From an uncultured Desulfobacterales bacterium (GTDB taxonomy: Bacteria; Desulfobacterota; Desulfobacteria; Desulfobacterales; G020354645): DNA of 8,304 bases. The number at the start of each line of letters is the position of its first letter. Within the stretch, counting starts at the first letter, position 1. Location of the stretch: contig CAMYNZ010000161.1 in assembly GCA_947259865.1 (NCBI GenBank), positions 1 through 8,304 on the forward strand, in the 5' to 3' direction. Under the pieces are notes generated by a model. It made no database searches and was not told where the DNA came from. It was given only the letters and a program-made list of their open reading frames with translations. Shown here in pieces: positions 1 through 6,140 of this stretch. Both the position numbers and the translations under genes were made by a program.

Positions 1-169
1 CGACAAACTCGCCCTTGTCGAGGTGTAAAACGCGCTTGGCATACTTGGCCGCTTCCGGGTCGTGGGTAACCATGATCAGCGTTTTACCGAAGTCGCGGTT
101 TAGCAACTGCAGGATTTCGAGAATTTCAATCGTTCGAGTGGCTACCACACCATAGGGTGTCGCCAACAT
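1..169 (-). pseudogene. 3' part of a LolD/MacB-type ABC transporter ATP-binding gene, 5'-truncated
   Basis: Reading leftward from about 135, the translation gives the C-terminal end of an ABC ATPase of the LolD/MacB class (lipoprotein or macrolide export type). It has a helix with EILEILQLLNRDFGKT, then LIMVTHDPEAA with the switch histidine (H-loop), then a stretch ending HLDKGEFV that runs off the window edge. The frame stays open upstream to an ATG at 169, and a TGA lies a few codons further upstream. There is no Walker A, signature or Walker B motif upstream, and the wrbA gene follows at once, so about two thirds of the usual ~225-residue protein is missing. The loss coincides with a hairpin at 138-167, and the residues encoded there do not look like the D-loop region expected at that place. 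The family call is secure; decay by deletion or insertion is inferred. Confidence 0.7.
138..167. repeat. imperfect hairpin at the break of the ABC ATPase remnant
   Basis: ACACC and GGTGT form a 5-bp inner stem around a 4-base loop (ATAG). An outer GTGGC/GCCAAC stem is offset by small bulges. It lies exactly where homology to ABC ATPases ends, next to a short tandem-like AGACTTC/AGACTT repeat at about 186-196. It may be the edge of a small palindromic element; nothing identifies it further. Confidence 0.4.
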
Positions 170-278
170 TTCTGGTGACTGCAGACTTCAGACTTTTTAG
201 GCGAGCTGTTTAAGGTGAAACATCAAATTCTAATGCGCAGACTCCGGTATCCACTTGTGGCACAGATGATCAGGAATG

Positions 279-890
279 TTAGCCCTTAAGTTTAGATGCA
301 ATCGCAGCCACATGTTTACCCTGAAAGCGTGCTGCTGCCAGTTCATTTTCACTTGGCATTCTTTCCCCCTGGCCGCCGGCAATTGTTGATGCGCCATAGG
401 GAGAGCCGCCGCTGATTTCATCAATACGCATCTGACCTTCAAAAGCATAGGGCAGGCCAACGACAATAAAGCCATGATGCAGCAGTGTAATGTGAAAACT
501 GAGTATCGTGGATTCCTGGCCGCCATGCTGGGTTGCAGAACAGGTAAAAACACTTCCCACCTTACCGACTAATGCACCTTGGGCCCAGAGCTGACCGGTG
601 GCATCCAGGAATTGGCGCATCTGTCCGCACATGTTTCCAAAACGCGTCGGTGTTCCGAAAATAACAGCATCGGCTGCGGCGAGATCGTCAACCGTGGCCA
701 CCGGCACTTGGGAAAATGCTTTTTGAGCCTCCAGCGCTCCCATCTGGCCTAAAATTTCTTCCGAAAGGGTTTCGGGGACTCGGCGCAGTTCCACTTCAGC
801 CCCGCTGACCTCCTTAACACCCTCAGCCACCGCCTCTGCCATTTGGTGGACATGACCGTACATAGAATAATATACTACTAACACTTTCAT
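279..890 (-). CDS. wrbA: WrbA-family NAD(P)H:quinone oxidoreductase (flavodoxin-like, FMN)
   Basis: A 203-residue cytosolic flavoprotein of the WrbA family (E. coli WrbA is 198 residues). These are FMN-dependent, tetrameric enzymes that reduce quinones by two electrons with NAD(P)H and so avoid semiquinone formation. Visible hallmarks are the N-terminal beta strand and FMN phosphate loop (VVYYSMYGH, residues 5-13), the family motif PTRFGNM (81-87) with FLDATGQLW after it, SATQHGGQE (118-126), and the flavin-proximal [12 protein letters not shown] (161-172). An in-frame ATG at 920 is possible, but the start at 890 is preferred: GAGGAGG sits 8 bases upstream of it, and the protein then begins directly with the conserved MKVLVVYYS strand. 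The gene is intact and stands alone. Its left neighbour is a decayed ABC gene and there is no gene close upstream, so a role in oxidative or quinone stress is known for the family rather than shown by context. Confidence 0.95.
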   Translation of the reverse strand: MKVLVVYYSMYGHVHQMAEAVAEGVKEVSGAEVELRRVPETLSEEILGQMGALEAQKAFSQVPVATVDDLAAADAVIFGTPTRFGNMCGQMRQFLDATGQLWAQGALVGKVGSVFTCSATQHGGQESTILSFHITLLHHGFIVVGLPYAFEGQMRIDEISGGSPYGASTIAGGQGERMPSENELAAARFQGKHVAAIASKLKG

Positions 891-980
891 GGGTTTTTCC
901 TCCTCTATATCTATTTTCAAAACCCCGTCTCATATCCGGATGCCGCACAATCCCGCCTGAGTGTGCCGGAGCCTTTGAAC

Positions 981-1009
981 ATGATATACGGTTTTGAATA
1001 CATTTTTAA
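981..1009 (-). promoter_or_regulatory. candidate promoter for wrbA
   Basis: On the minus strand, TTAAAA (1009-1004) is separated by 17 bases from TATCAT (986-981), a 4/6 and a 5/6 match to the sigma-70 boxes. A transcript from here would have a leader of about 85 bases before the wrbA start. The match is moderate and the region is AT-rich, so this is tentative. Confidence 0.3.
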
Positions 1010-1023
1010 TCAGGACTGCGAGG

Positions 1024-1055
1024 TAATACGTGGCGTCACGATTACATGATTACAT
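1024..1055. repeat. hairpin plus tandem ATTACAT upstream of wrbA
   Basis: TAATACGTG and CACGATTA pair around a 4-base loop (GCGT), with one bulged base, at 1024-1044. The right arm runs into two copies of ATTACAT with an 8-base period (1041-1047 and 1049-1055). The site lies just upstream of the candidate wrbA promoter, where a regulator could bind, but no known operator is recognised. Confidence 0.35.
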
Positions 1056-1344
1056 ACCGTTCGATTAAATTTGGATGAAAATAAGACTCCGTTAAGGAAT
1101 TGGCAACAATTGGGGTCAAATCGGTGTTTCTTTTATTCGAGGGAGATTTTAGGTTTGAAACCACTTCTAATAATTTTGATAAGATAGCATACGCCAAGAT
1201 TTATTCATACAGTATAAAATAGAAGCCACGACCCAATCTGACAAGATCACAATTTGTTGTATGATATTGATGATATCACAAGATTTCGCAGGAGGTTAAT
1301 TTTGCATCTATGTTGGTACATGCAATTTTGCAAGGGCAGATTTT

Positions 1345-1371
1345 TTACAGATACATAATAGCTATCTGTAA
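1345..1371. repeat. perfect 9-bp inverted repeat (TTACAGATA / TATCTGTAA)
   Basis: Two perfect 9-base arms, 1345-1353 and 1363-1371, surround a 9-base spacer. The 18-base centre-to-centre spacing of the half-sites and the AT-rich arms resemble a dimeric operator more than a terminator; no T-run follows. No adjacent promoter or gene is evident, so its function is unknown. Confidence 0.5.
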
Positions 1372-1468
1372 CAGAAGTGTTCACCGGCGAGAGCCCCAAA
1401 GGAGTCCGAGTCCAGTGCAACACATGGTTCAAGTGGCTTCCATAACTCATAAAATAATGTGGGGCGGC

Positions 1469-1495
1469 TGACTTCTTACTATCCAATAGAAGTCA
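1469..1495. repeat. perfect 8-bp inverted repeat (TGACTTCT / AGAAGTCA)
   Basis: Perfect arms at 1469-1476 and 1488-1495 flank an 11-base loop. There is no T-tract on either strand, so it is a poor terminator candidate. It could be an operator or the end of a small degenerate element. Confidence 0.45.
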
Positions 1496-1515
1496 AGTTC
1501 AGAAGGCAAATGGTT

Positions 1516-1740
1516 CTACTCAAAATGTGATGGATCGCTTTTATGCCATGCCTTCGCAATAGGATCTTGTTGGCCGGTCGCCATTTTTGCTATGCGCTTT
1601 GCGCCAATGCTCACCATCTCGGTGGGATCATTGCCCTCAATCATGAAGGCAAGAAATTCTGCGAATGTTATACTCGGTAATCGTAGAGAACATTCTACTT
1701 TCCAGTTAGGCAAGAATGTCGGAGAGCAAAGGGATCGCAA
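1516..1740 (-). CDS. small unidentified ORF, possibly a gene remnant
   Basis: A 74-codon minus-strand frame starting at a TTG with no ribosome binding site. I do not recognise it. Its second half reads like real protein: it contains EFLAFMIEGNDPTEMVSIGA, then KRIAKMATGQQDP, with amphipathic helix spacing and ordinary codon choice. The first 25 or so residues look random, and the next frame carries an ATG (MFSTITEYN) close to where sense begins. This pattern fits the 3' remainder of an older gene or a small gene broken by a frameshift near its start. It is also divergent from the gene at 1770, with which it shares an upstream region. A chance frame cannot be excluded. Confidence 0.25.
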   Translation of the reverse strand: MRSLCSPTFLPNWKVECSLRLPSITFAEFLAFMIEGNDPTEMVSIGAKRIAKMATGQQDPIAKAWHKSDPSHFE

Positions 1741-1769
1741 TTCAATCTTTAATTTAGAGGGGGTATCAA

Positions 1770-2126
1770 ATGGAGGTGAATAAAGAGAAAATTAAAATAG
1801 GTGTGTGGGCTGCTATTGGTGGTGCAATTTTAACAATGATTATCGGCTTCGCCTTGGGTGGATGGGTTACGGGTGGTACTGCCCAGAGTAGAGCTGAGAA
1901 AATGGCTGCAGATGCTGTTGTCGCTCGTTTGGCACCGATTTGTGTCGCAAAGTTTATCCAGGATTCAGAAAAAAACCAGAAGCTCAAAAAATTGAAAGAA
2001 ACAGATTCTTGGCAGAGAGGAGGTTATGTAGAAAAACAGGGCTGGGCGACAATGCCCGGTGAGAAGAATCCCGATAGTAAGGTGGCCGAGGCGTGTGCCG
2101 AACTGCTTATGCAGATCAATCAGTAG
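1770..2126 (+). CDS. small membrane-anchored protein of unknown function
   Basis: A 118-residue protein of a family I know only as hypothetical in Proteobacteria. A short basic N-terminus (KEKIKIG) is followed by one hydrophobic segment at about residues 10-32, rich in Gly and Ala and ending GGWVTGG. The remaining ~85 residues are soluble. They contain an Ala-rich helix (AEKMAADAVVARLAPIC, 42-58), a Lys-rich helix, then the most conserved-looking stretch, WATMPGEKNPDS (92-103), and a final helix with EACAEL. Cysteines at 58 and 109 could form a disulfide if this part lies outside the cytoplasm. The uncleaved anchor suggests an inner-membrane protein with a periplasmic domain; that topology is inferred. 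The start is fixed by GAGGGGG at 1757-1763, 6 bases before the ATG. The gene appears to be transcribed alone. Confidence is high that it is a gene, low on function. Confidence 0.8.
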   Translation: MEVNKEKIKIGVWAAIGGAILTMIIGFALGGWVTGGTAQSRAEKMAADAVVARLAPICVAKFIQDSEKNQKLKKLKETDSWQRGGYVEKQGWATMPGEKNPDSKVAEACAELLMQINQ

Positions 2127-2135
2127 ACACCCTTT

Positions 2136-2183
2136 GCCCCCACTTCTGCGGACCGGTATCAACGGGTCCGCCTCAGGTGGGCT
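2136..2183. repeat. GC-rich composite hairpin, first copy of a dispersed palindromic repeat
   Basis: GCGGACC (2148-2154) pairs with GGTCCGC (2165-2171), and outside it GCCCCCAC (2136-2143) pairs with GTGGGC (2177-2182) with one extra base, giving a long stem with an internal loop. It lies just after the 1770-2126 gene but lacks a T-run. The right arm, GTCCGCCTCAGGTGGGCT (2166-2183), is the reverse complement, with one mismatch in 18, of a stretch at 8273-8290. This is therefore a repeat family and not only a local hairpin. It could still stop or stabilise the upstream transcript. Confidence 0.6.
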
Positions 2184-2306
2184 AAGGCCCAATAGCTGCG
2201 TTGCAAGCCTCTTCAAAAAACTCACATACTACCACCGTGTATGCTCCGCTTTTTCGCCCTCCCGCGCCTTATTCTGAACCTCAATCCGCTATTTTTGAGA
2301 TAGCTT
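2184..2306. other. non-coding spacer with a small hairpin near the end of the 2307-2996 gene
   Basis: No gene is visible. CATAC/GTATG (2225-2229, 2239-2243) forms a weak hairpin. GCTAT/ATAGC (2288-2292, 2300-2304) forms a 5-bp hairpin directly after the stop of the minus-strand gene, followed on the plus strand by a T-rich stretch. This second hairpin might act as a weak terminator for rightward transcripts. Together with the GC-rich hairpin on its left, the whole spacer could be one intergenic repeat unit. Confidence 0.35.
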
Positions 2307-2996
2307 CTAATCTTTATTAAGCCTATAAGTATAAGTCGTGGTAGTACTATTGTTGGGGCCGCCGATATAGGTGAGTTCGATGTCACAATTTTTTGATAGC
2401 TTGCGGGACCTGAGCGCCGAGCAGACTGCCGGGATGCGTCTTGAGAATCCGAGCTCCTTGTGAATATCGCCGGCCCGTATGGACAGGGTTTTTTGACCCT
2501 CTTTTTTGGCAGGATCGATGTATTTTCTTTTCACGTGGTCCCGAACTCGGTCTGAAGGACGTAATATCTGGTCTTCGGGAATTTTCAGATACTTTTGGTT
2601 CAGTTTGTAGTAACCTTTACCCAGATAGTTAAAATAATCCTTTCGATTGGGGTAATGCCGATGGGAAGGATGATTGGGCGCGGCTGAGATTACCTGCGCT
2701 GCGAATGAGTTTCTTTTTAACCCGGGATGGTTCAAGAGGGAAAGATGAAAAAGCTTCGCACCGGTAAACTTGTTTTCGCCGGAATCTACAACATAGTTTT
2801 TGGCCGTCTGCAAGATAATATCATGGATCGTCTTTTTCTCGGTCTTAGACGAAGCTATCCGATCCCGAGAATTTAAGCGGTATGGCAGCGAAACGACAGC
2901 CGGTATTAGATCGACATTTTTAATATTGATGCTGGCTTTATCTTCCGTGAGAGTGAGCGCCAGGCTAATGGTAATTGAAAATTTTAGCTCTTTCAT
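2307..2996 (-). CDS. predicted DNA-binding protein with two winged-helix-like domains
   Basis: A 229-residue cytosolic protein; I cannot name the family. After a beta-rich N-terminus (1-45), residues 55-135 have the build of a HARE/winged-helix type module. It starts with the helix TIHDIILQTAKNYVV, continues with FTGAKLFHLSLLNHPGLKR and APNHPSHRHYPN, and ends in DYFNYLGKGYYKLN, a typical wing-like closing strand. A charged linker (140-168) leads to a second module (170-227) with IRAGDIHKELGF, RRIPAVCSALRS and a closing strand pair, again like a small winged helix. Such modules bind DNA or modified DNA; regulation, restriction-related or defence roles are all possible. An ATG at 3026 is in frame, but the one at 2996 is chosen because AAGGGAG precedes it at a normal distance. 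The promoter overlaps an inverted repeat (3030-3052), which suggests autoregulation. The stop is TAG. Confidence 0.75.
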   Translation of the reverse strand: MKELKFSITISLALTLTEDKASINIKNVDLIPAVVSLPYRLNSRDRIASSKTEKKTIHDIILQTAKNYVVDSGENKFTGAKLFHLSLLNHPGLKRNSFAAQVISAAPNHPSHRHYPNRKDYFNYLGKGYYKLNQKYLKIPEDQILRPSDRVRDHVKRKYIDPAKKEGQKTLSIRAGDIHKELGFSRRIPAVCSALRSRKLSKNCDIELTYIGGPNNSTTTTYTYRLNKD

Positions 2997-3029
2997 GGAT
3001 GTCTCCCTTTTTTGCTTAAGTAACATAAT

Positions 3030-3057
3030 AAGTAATACAGGTAATATTACTTGTCAA
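3030..3057 (-). promoter_or_regulatory. -35 box overlapping a perfect 8-bp inverted repeat (candidate operator)
   Basis: On the minus strand a perfect TTGACA (3057-3052) is followed by AAGTAATA, 7 bases, TATTACTT. The inverted repeat (3030-3037 with 3045-3052) fills the space between -35 and -10, and within it GTAATATTAC (3041-3050) is itself a perfect palindrome. The -10 box is weak: TACTTA at 17-base spacing. A protein bound here would block RNA polymerase. The gene product downstream is a predicted DNA-binding protein, which makes self-repression the simplest reading (inference). Confidence 0.5.
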
Positions 3058-3110
3058 CATTGCTGAGAAACTACAATATTTTTCAGAATCGGTGATGCCC
3101 GTAATTTCAC

Positions 3111-3139
3111 TTGACTTGAAAAAGAAATCTCAATACTAG
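3111..3139 (+). promoter_or_regulatory. candidate promoter for the first MttB-like gene
   Basis: TTGACT (3111-3116), 17 bases, TACTAG (3134-3139). The -35 box is a 5/6 match and the -10 only 3/6. It lies 31 bases before the start codon, a natural place for a short leader. The weak -10 suggests either an activator or a wrong guess. Confidence 0.35.
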
Positions 3140-3170
3140 CCGTGAAAATTATGCTGAAAGGTTATAGGGA

Positions 3171-4583
3171 ATGCAACGTTTTGGAATTCTGACCAAAACT
3201 CAGGTTGAGAAGGTTCATGAAACGTCTTTGCGTATTTTGGAACAAATCGGGTTGGACTTTGGCTATCCGCCGGCCGTGGAAGTGCTGAAAAAAAAAGGCG
3301 CTAAAGTCGACGGTCAACGTGTCTTCTTCACTCCCGGATTCGTAGAGGAGCAGATTAAAAAAGCACCCGTCGAGTTCACCCTTTATGCACGCAATCCGGA
3401 GCACAATGTTGTAATTGGCGGCCGCAACACGGTCTTTGCACCCGGTTATGGCGCTCCATTTGTCACTGATCTGGAAAACGGCCGACGCCAAGCAACATTG
3501 AAAGACTTTGAAAACTTTGTCAAATTAACCGGTGCCAGCGACAACCAGGATCTTTTAAGCGGCACGGTCGTCGAACCCACCGATGTTTCCCCCAAGATTC
3601 GCCACGCCAAAATGCTGTATGCCGCCGTAAAATATTCCGATAAATGTTTCATGGGCAGCACGATGGGGGCCCGGGCTGCCAGAGAATGCTTTCAAATGGC
3701 TGCCATACTCTTCGGCAGTCGGGCTGAATTAGCGTCAAGCCCTGTAATCTTCGGTATAGTTGGGGCGCTGACACCTCTGAAATACGACGCCAGGATGCTG
3801 GGAGCCCTTATGGAATATGCTGCTGCCGGTCAACCACAGGTGGTATCATCATTGGCCATCGCCGGAGCCACGGGACCGGCTACGCTGGCCGGTAATCTGG
3901 CCCTTCAAAACGCCGAGGTTTTGGCCGGAATTGTACTGGCCCAACTGGTACGCGAAGGCACGCCGGTAATATTTGGGGGTGCATCTACCAACGCCGAGTT
4001 GCGCAACGGCACATTGAGTATCGGTTCGCCCGAAATGGCTATAAATACCGCGGCAACAGCTCAGATGGCCCATTATTATAAATTGCCCGTACGAAGCGGT
4101 GGCGCGGTTTGCGATGCCAAATCGCCAGATGCCCAGGCTTCCTATGAGTCCATGATGAGCCTTTTAATGGCTCAACTCAGCGGTATCAATTTTGTCCTGC
4201 ACAGCGCCGGGATTCTGGAATCCTATAATTGCATGTCCTATGAAAAATTTATCATCGATGATGAAATGTGCGGAATGGTGAAAAGAATCAAAAGAGGCTA
4301 TGAAGTCAATCCGGATACCCTGGCGTTTGGTATTATCAAGGATGCGGGACCCGGTGGTCATTTTCTCGACAAGGATCATACCCTTGAGCATTTTAGAACC
4401 GAATTCCATCAGCCGCAGCTATCCAACCGGGATGATTTTGTCTCCTGGCAGGAAAGCGGATCTCCCCAGAGCATGGAAACGGCCAATAGAAAGTACAAGG
4501 AAATTTTGGAAACCTATGAAACACCGGAGCTGCCAGCGGATGTGGATAAAGATTTGCTGAAATTCATAGAAAAGCTAAAATAA
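3171..4583 (+). CDS. MttB-superfamily corrinoid-dependent methyltransferase (non-pyrrolysine), copy 1
   Basis: A 470-residue cytosolic protein of the trimethylamine methyltransferase (MttB, COG5598) superfamily. Members transfer a methyl group from trimethylamine, glycine betaine or related quaternary amines to the cobalt of a partner corrinoid protein. Recognisable parts are the N-terminal helix LTKTQVEKVHETSLRILEQI (7-27), the TIM-barrel strand-helix unit ATLAGNLALQNAEVL (about 237-251), VIFGGAST (about 264-271), and GGAVCDAKSPDAQ (about 309-321). The frame has no internal TAG, so it belongs to the pyrrolysine-free branch, whose characterised members include the glycine betaine methyltransferase MtgB. 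The substrate cannot be read from the sequence. An AAAGG-like site lies about 9 bases upstream of the ATG. It converges on a second family member 14 bp away, and no corrinoid protein is adjacent. The length is slightly below the ~490 of MttB, but no domain seems to be missing. Confidence 0.92.
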   Translation: MQRFGILTKTQVEKVHETSLRILEQIGLDFGYPPAVEVLKKKGAKVDGQRVFFTPGFVEEQIKKAPVEFTLYARNPEHNVVIGGRNTVFAPGYGAPFVTDLENGRRQATLKDFENFVKLTGASDNQDLLSGTVVEPTDVSPKIRHAKMLYAAVKYSDKCFMGSTMGARAARECFQMAAILFGSRAELASSPVIFGIVGALTPLKYDARMLGALMEYAAAGQPQVVSSLAIAGATGPATLAGNLALQNAEVLAGIVLAQLVREGTPVIFGGASTNAELRNGTLSIGSPEMAINTAATAQMAHYYKLPVRSGGAVCDAKSPDAQASYESMMSLLMAQLSGINFVLHSAGILESYNCMSYEKFIIDDEMCGMVKRIKRGYEVNPDTLAFGIIKDAGPGGHFLDKDHTLEHFRTEFHQPQLSNRDDFVSWQESGSPQSMETANRKYKEILETYETPELPADVDKDLLKFIEKLK

Positions 4584-4597
4584 ATATCGACATCATA

Positions 4598-6049
4598 TCA
4601 GGAAATCCCAAGAATTTGATCAATTTCCTTGAGCACGCCCTCCGGTTTGGGCGCCACCCGATGCTCGGAAAGGATCTTTTTGGCCTCGGCATTGCAGCGG
4701 TCATAAAGGTTCGCAGATCCCGCTTCTTTCCATGATTCGTGTTGGGCACGATCAAGCAGCCTGGGGAGAAACTGAGCCGTCTTAAAATGCTTAAAGGCGT
4801 GATCATCTGCCAGAAATATGGCGGCAGTCTCCCCCGCCGTGGCCACCCTGTCTACTGCCTCCAGTGCTAGCGTCTCCTCATTAACCGGAATACCGCCGGT
4901 GAAGAAACGGCTCATGGCCACGAGTTCATTGGCCATGACAAGCATTTCCAGTGATGAGGTCGTGCCGAATTCCAAATACCCCATATCATGAATAACATTG
5001 CAACGGGATTGCATGGCAGTGATGATGGAAAACATCGCCTCTGCTCCGGCCTGGGCGTCCATGACTTTGGAATCCGATGCCCCCGCATAGGCCCAGATGG
5101 GCAGACCGTAGATTTCGTCACGCATATCCGCCAGGGCAGCCTGGGTGAGACTCCACTCGGGGCATCCATAGGAAATGACAGCGGTGCGCATATCCAGGAC
5201 GCTGACATTCGGGGCGAAAAGAAACGGCGAACCCTCTGCGGCCAATTGATGGACGACGAGCCCCACCAGGTTCTCCGCGATACCCAGCGCCAATGCACCG
5301 GCAAGGGTTACCGGAGCTCCGCCGCCGGCGTTGCAACCGGATGGGAGACAAATGGGGATTTTCTTTTCTGCACAGTAAATAAGTTTTTCCATAACATTTT
5401 GGGGGAAGCGCAGCGGGCTGATGGCTTCTGAATAATTGAGCAAGAAAGGCCTGTTTTTCAGTTCTTGTTCTCCACCGGCAACCAGACACGCAATGTCATA
5501 AATCTTCGCGATATCTGTCCCACTGTCTGCAATGAATATGATGGGCTTATGAGTGGTTTTTATCATTTCGACGAAAGCATAGACATAAATGTCATCGACG
5601 GGCACCTCTGCCGGGTTACCCATTGACATCGCAAAGTCAATATTCTCCAGTCCATCAACCAGCTTGGCAAAATTTCCGGTATCTTTAAGGCGTGTTCGAC
5701 GGCGTTGGCCGGTGTTTAAGTCAATGGTAAACGTGGCGTCCGAACCTGTGCCATAAAACCAATTTTCATCAATCAAGTCCATGGCCTCGTTGCCTCTCTG
5801 ATCGTAGAGCAGTATGCGTTTCGGTGCTGTTTTTAATGCGGTTTCGACGAGACGCGCCGGTAATCTGACCCGACCATCACGGGACAGGCTGCATCCTGCA
5901 TCCAGCAGCATTTCCCGAGCGCCCGCGTGTTTCATTTCAAAACCAGTGTTTTTAAGGATTTCAAGTGCAGCTGCATGAATTGACCACATTTGTTCCTGGT
6001 TCATCACTTTGAGTCTGGGCTTGAATGTTTCGATTTTTTCAAGATTCAT
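4598..6049 (-). CDS. MttB-superfamily corrinoid-dependent methyltransferase (non-pyrrolysine), copy 2
   Basis: A 483-residue member of the same superfamily, clearly divergent from the first copy: they share scattered motifs and no long identical stretches. Its N-terminal helix has MNQEQMWSIHAAALEIL, and the barrel unit reads GGGAPVTLAGALALGIAENL (near residue 240). It has GASDSKVMDAQAGAEAM (about 321-337), matching the D-A-K-x-x-D-A-Q region of copy 1, then MGYLEFG and a C-terminal helix. No internal TAG is present, so no pyrrolysine is used. The start is the second of two close ATGs (see the ribosome binding site at 6059). It lies 91 bp downstream of a MarR gene on the same strand, so co-transcription and control by MarR are likely. 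Methyl transfer to a corrinoid protein is the family reaction; the substrate is unknown, and the divergence suggests one different from that of copy 1. Confidence 0.92.
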   Translation of the reverse strand: MNLEKIETFKPRLKVMNQEQMWSIHAAALEILKNTGFEMKHAGAREMLLDAGCSLSRDGRVRLPARLVETALKTAPKRILLYDQRGNEAMDLIDENWFYGTGSDATFTIDLNTGQRRRTRLKDTGNFAKLVDGLENIDFAMSMGNPAEVPVDDIYVYAFVEMIKTTHKPIIFIADSGTDIAKIYDIACLVAGGEQELKNRPFLLNYSEAISPLRFPQNVMEKLIYCAEKKIPICLPSGCNAGGGAPVTLAGALALGIAENLVGLVVHQLAAEGSPFLFAPNVSVLDMRTAVISYGCPEWSLTQAALADMRDEIYGLPIWAYAGASDSKVMDAQAGAEAMFSIITAMQSRCNVIHDMGYLEFGTTSSLEMLVMANELVAMSRFFTGGIPVNEETLALEAVDRVATAGETAAIFLADDHAFKHFKTAQFLPRLLDRAQHESWKEAGSANLYDRCNAEAKKILSEHRVAPKPEGVLKEIDQILGIS

Positions 6050-6058
6050 GAGAGCCAT

Positions 6059-6063
6059 CCTCC
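6059..6063 (-). promoter_or_regulatory. ribosome binding site that decides the start of MttB-like copy 2
   Basis: GGAGG directly abuts an ATG at 6058, with zero spacing, but lies 9 bases from the in-frame ATG at 6049. Only the latter is a usable distance for initiation, so the protein most likely begins MNLEKIETF. Confidence 0.7.
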
Positions 6064-6140
6064 GTTAGTCTGAGTATTCGGTGTCTTGATATGGCGCGAT
6101 ATGAAACGCTGCGACGAATTAATGCTTTGTAGTCTTGCCT

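Larger units (their letters stand above)
921..1515. other. intergenic region without a convincing gene
   Basis: No reading frame here looks like protein. A 79-codon minus-strand frame at 1247-1486 has no ribosome binding site, no recognisable motif and an irregular composition. A GGAGG at 1291-1295 is not followed by a start codon at a usable distance with a credible frame. Apart from the wrbA upstream signals, the region holds small inverted repeats (1262-1278, 1345-1371, 1469-1495) and a direct repeat AATTTTGCA at 1298-1306 and 1324-1332. It may be a decayed region. Confidence 0.5.

Noticed and set aside
1291..1471. GGAGG followed by an ATG at 1310 with a ~53-codon frame
   Set aside because: The spacing is 14 bases, too long for normal initiation, and the translation has no protein-like character.
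1247..1486. 79-codon minus-strand frame in the gap between wrbA and the 1770 gene
   Set aside because: There is no ribosome binding site and no motif, and the frame spans two inverted repeats; it looks like a chance frame in a decayed region.
1592..1783. 63-codon plus-strand frame ending inside the 1770 gene
   Set aside because: It overlaps the well-supported start and ribosome binding site of the 118-residue protein, and its translation looks random.
2124..2133. The string AGACACCCT shared after the stops of the 1770 and 7850 genes
   Set aside because: Only about nine bases match and the flanks differ; chance is sufficient.
1965..2225. 86-codon minus-strand frame overlapping the end of the 1770 gene
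   Set aside because: It is antisense to a better gene and runs across the GC-rich hairpin; its apparent coding character comes from the repeat.
4584..4597. Bidirectional terminator between the convergent methyltransferase genes
   Set aside because: The 14-base gap and its flanks show no stem-loop with T-runs; transcripts probably overlap or end by other means.
4912..5489. Several 120-150 codon frames on both strands inside MttB-like copy 2
   Set aside because: They are out-of-frame shadows of the 483-residue methyltransferase, with biased Arg/Pro/Ser content and no start signals.
3171..6049. Pyrrolysine (in-frame TAG) in the two MttB-like genes
   Set aside because: Both frames run without any internal stop over full family length, so there is no amber codon to be read as pyrrolysine.
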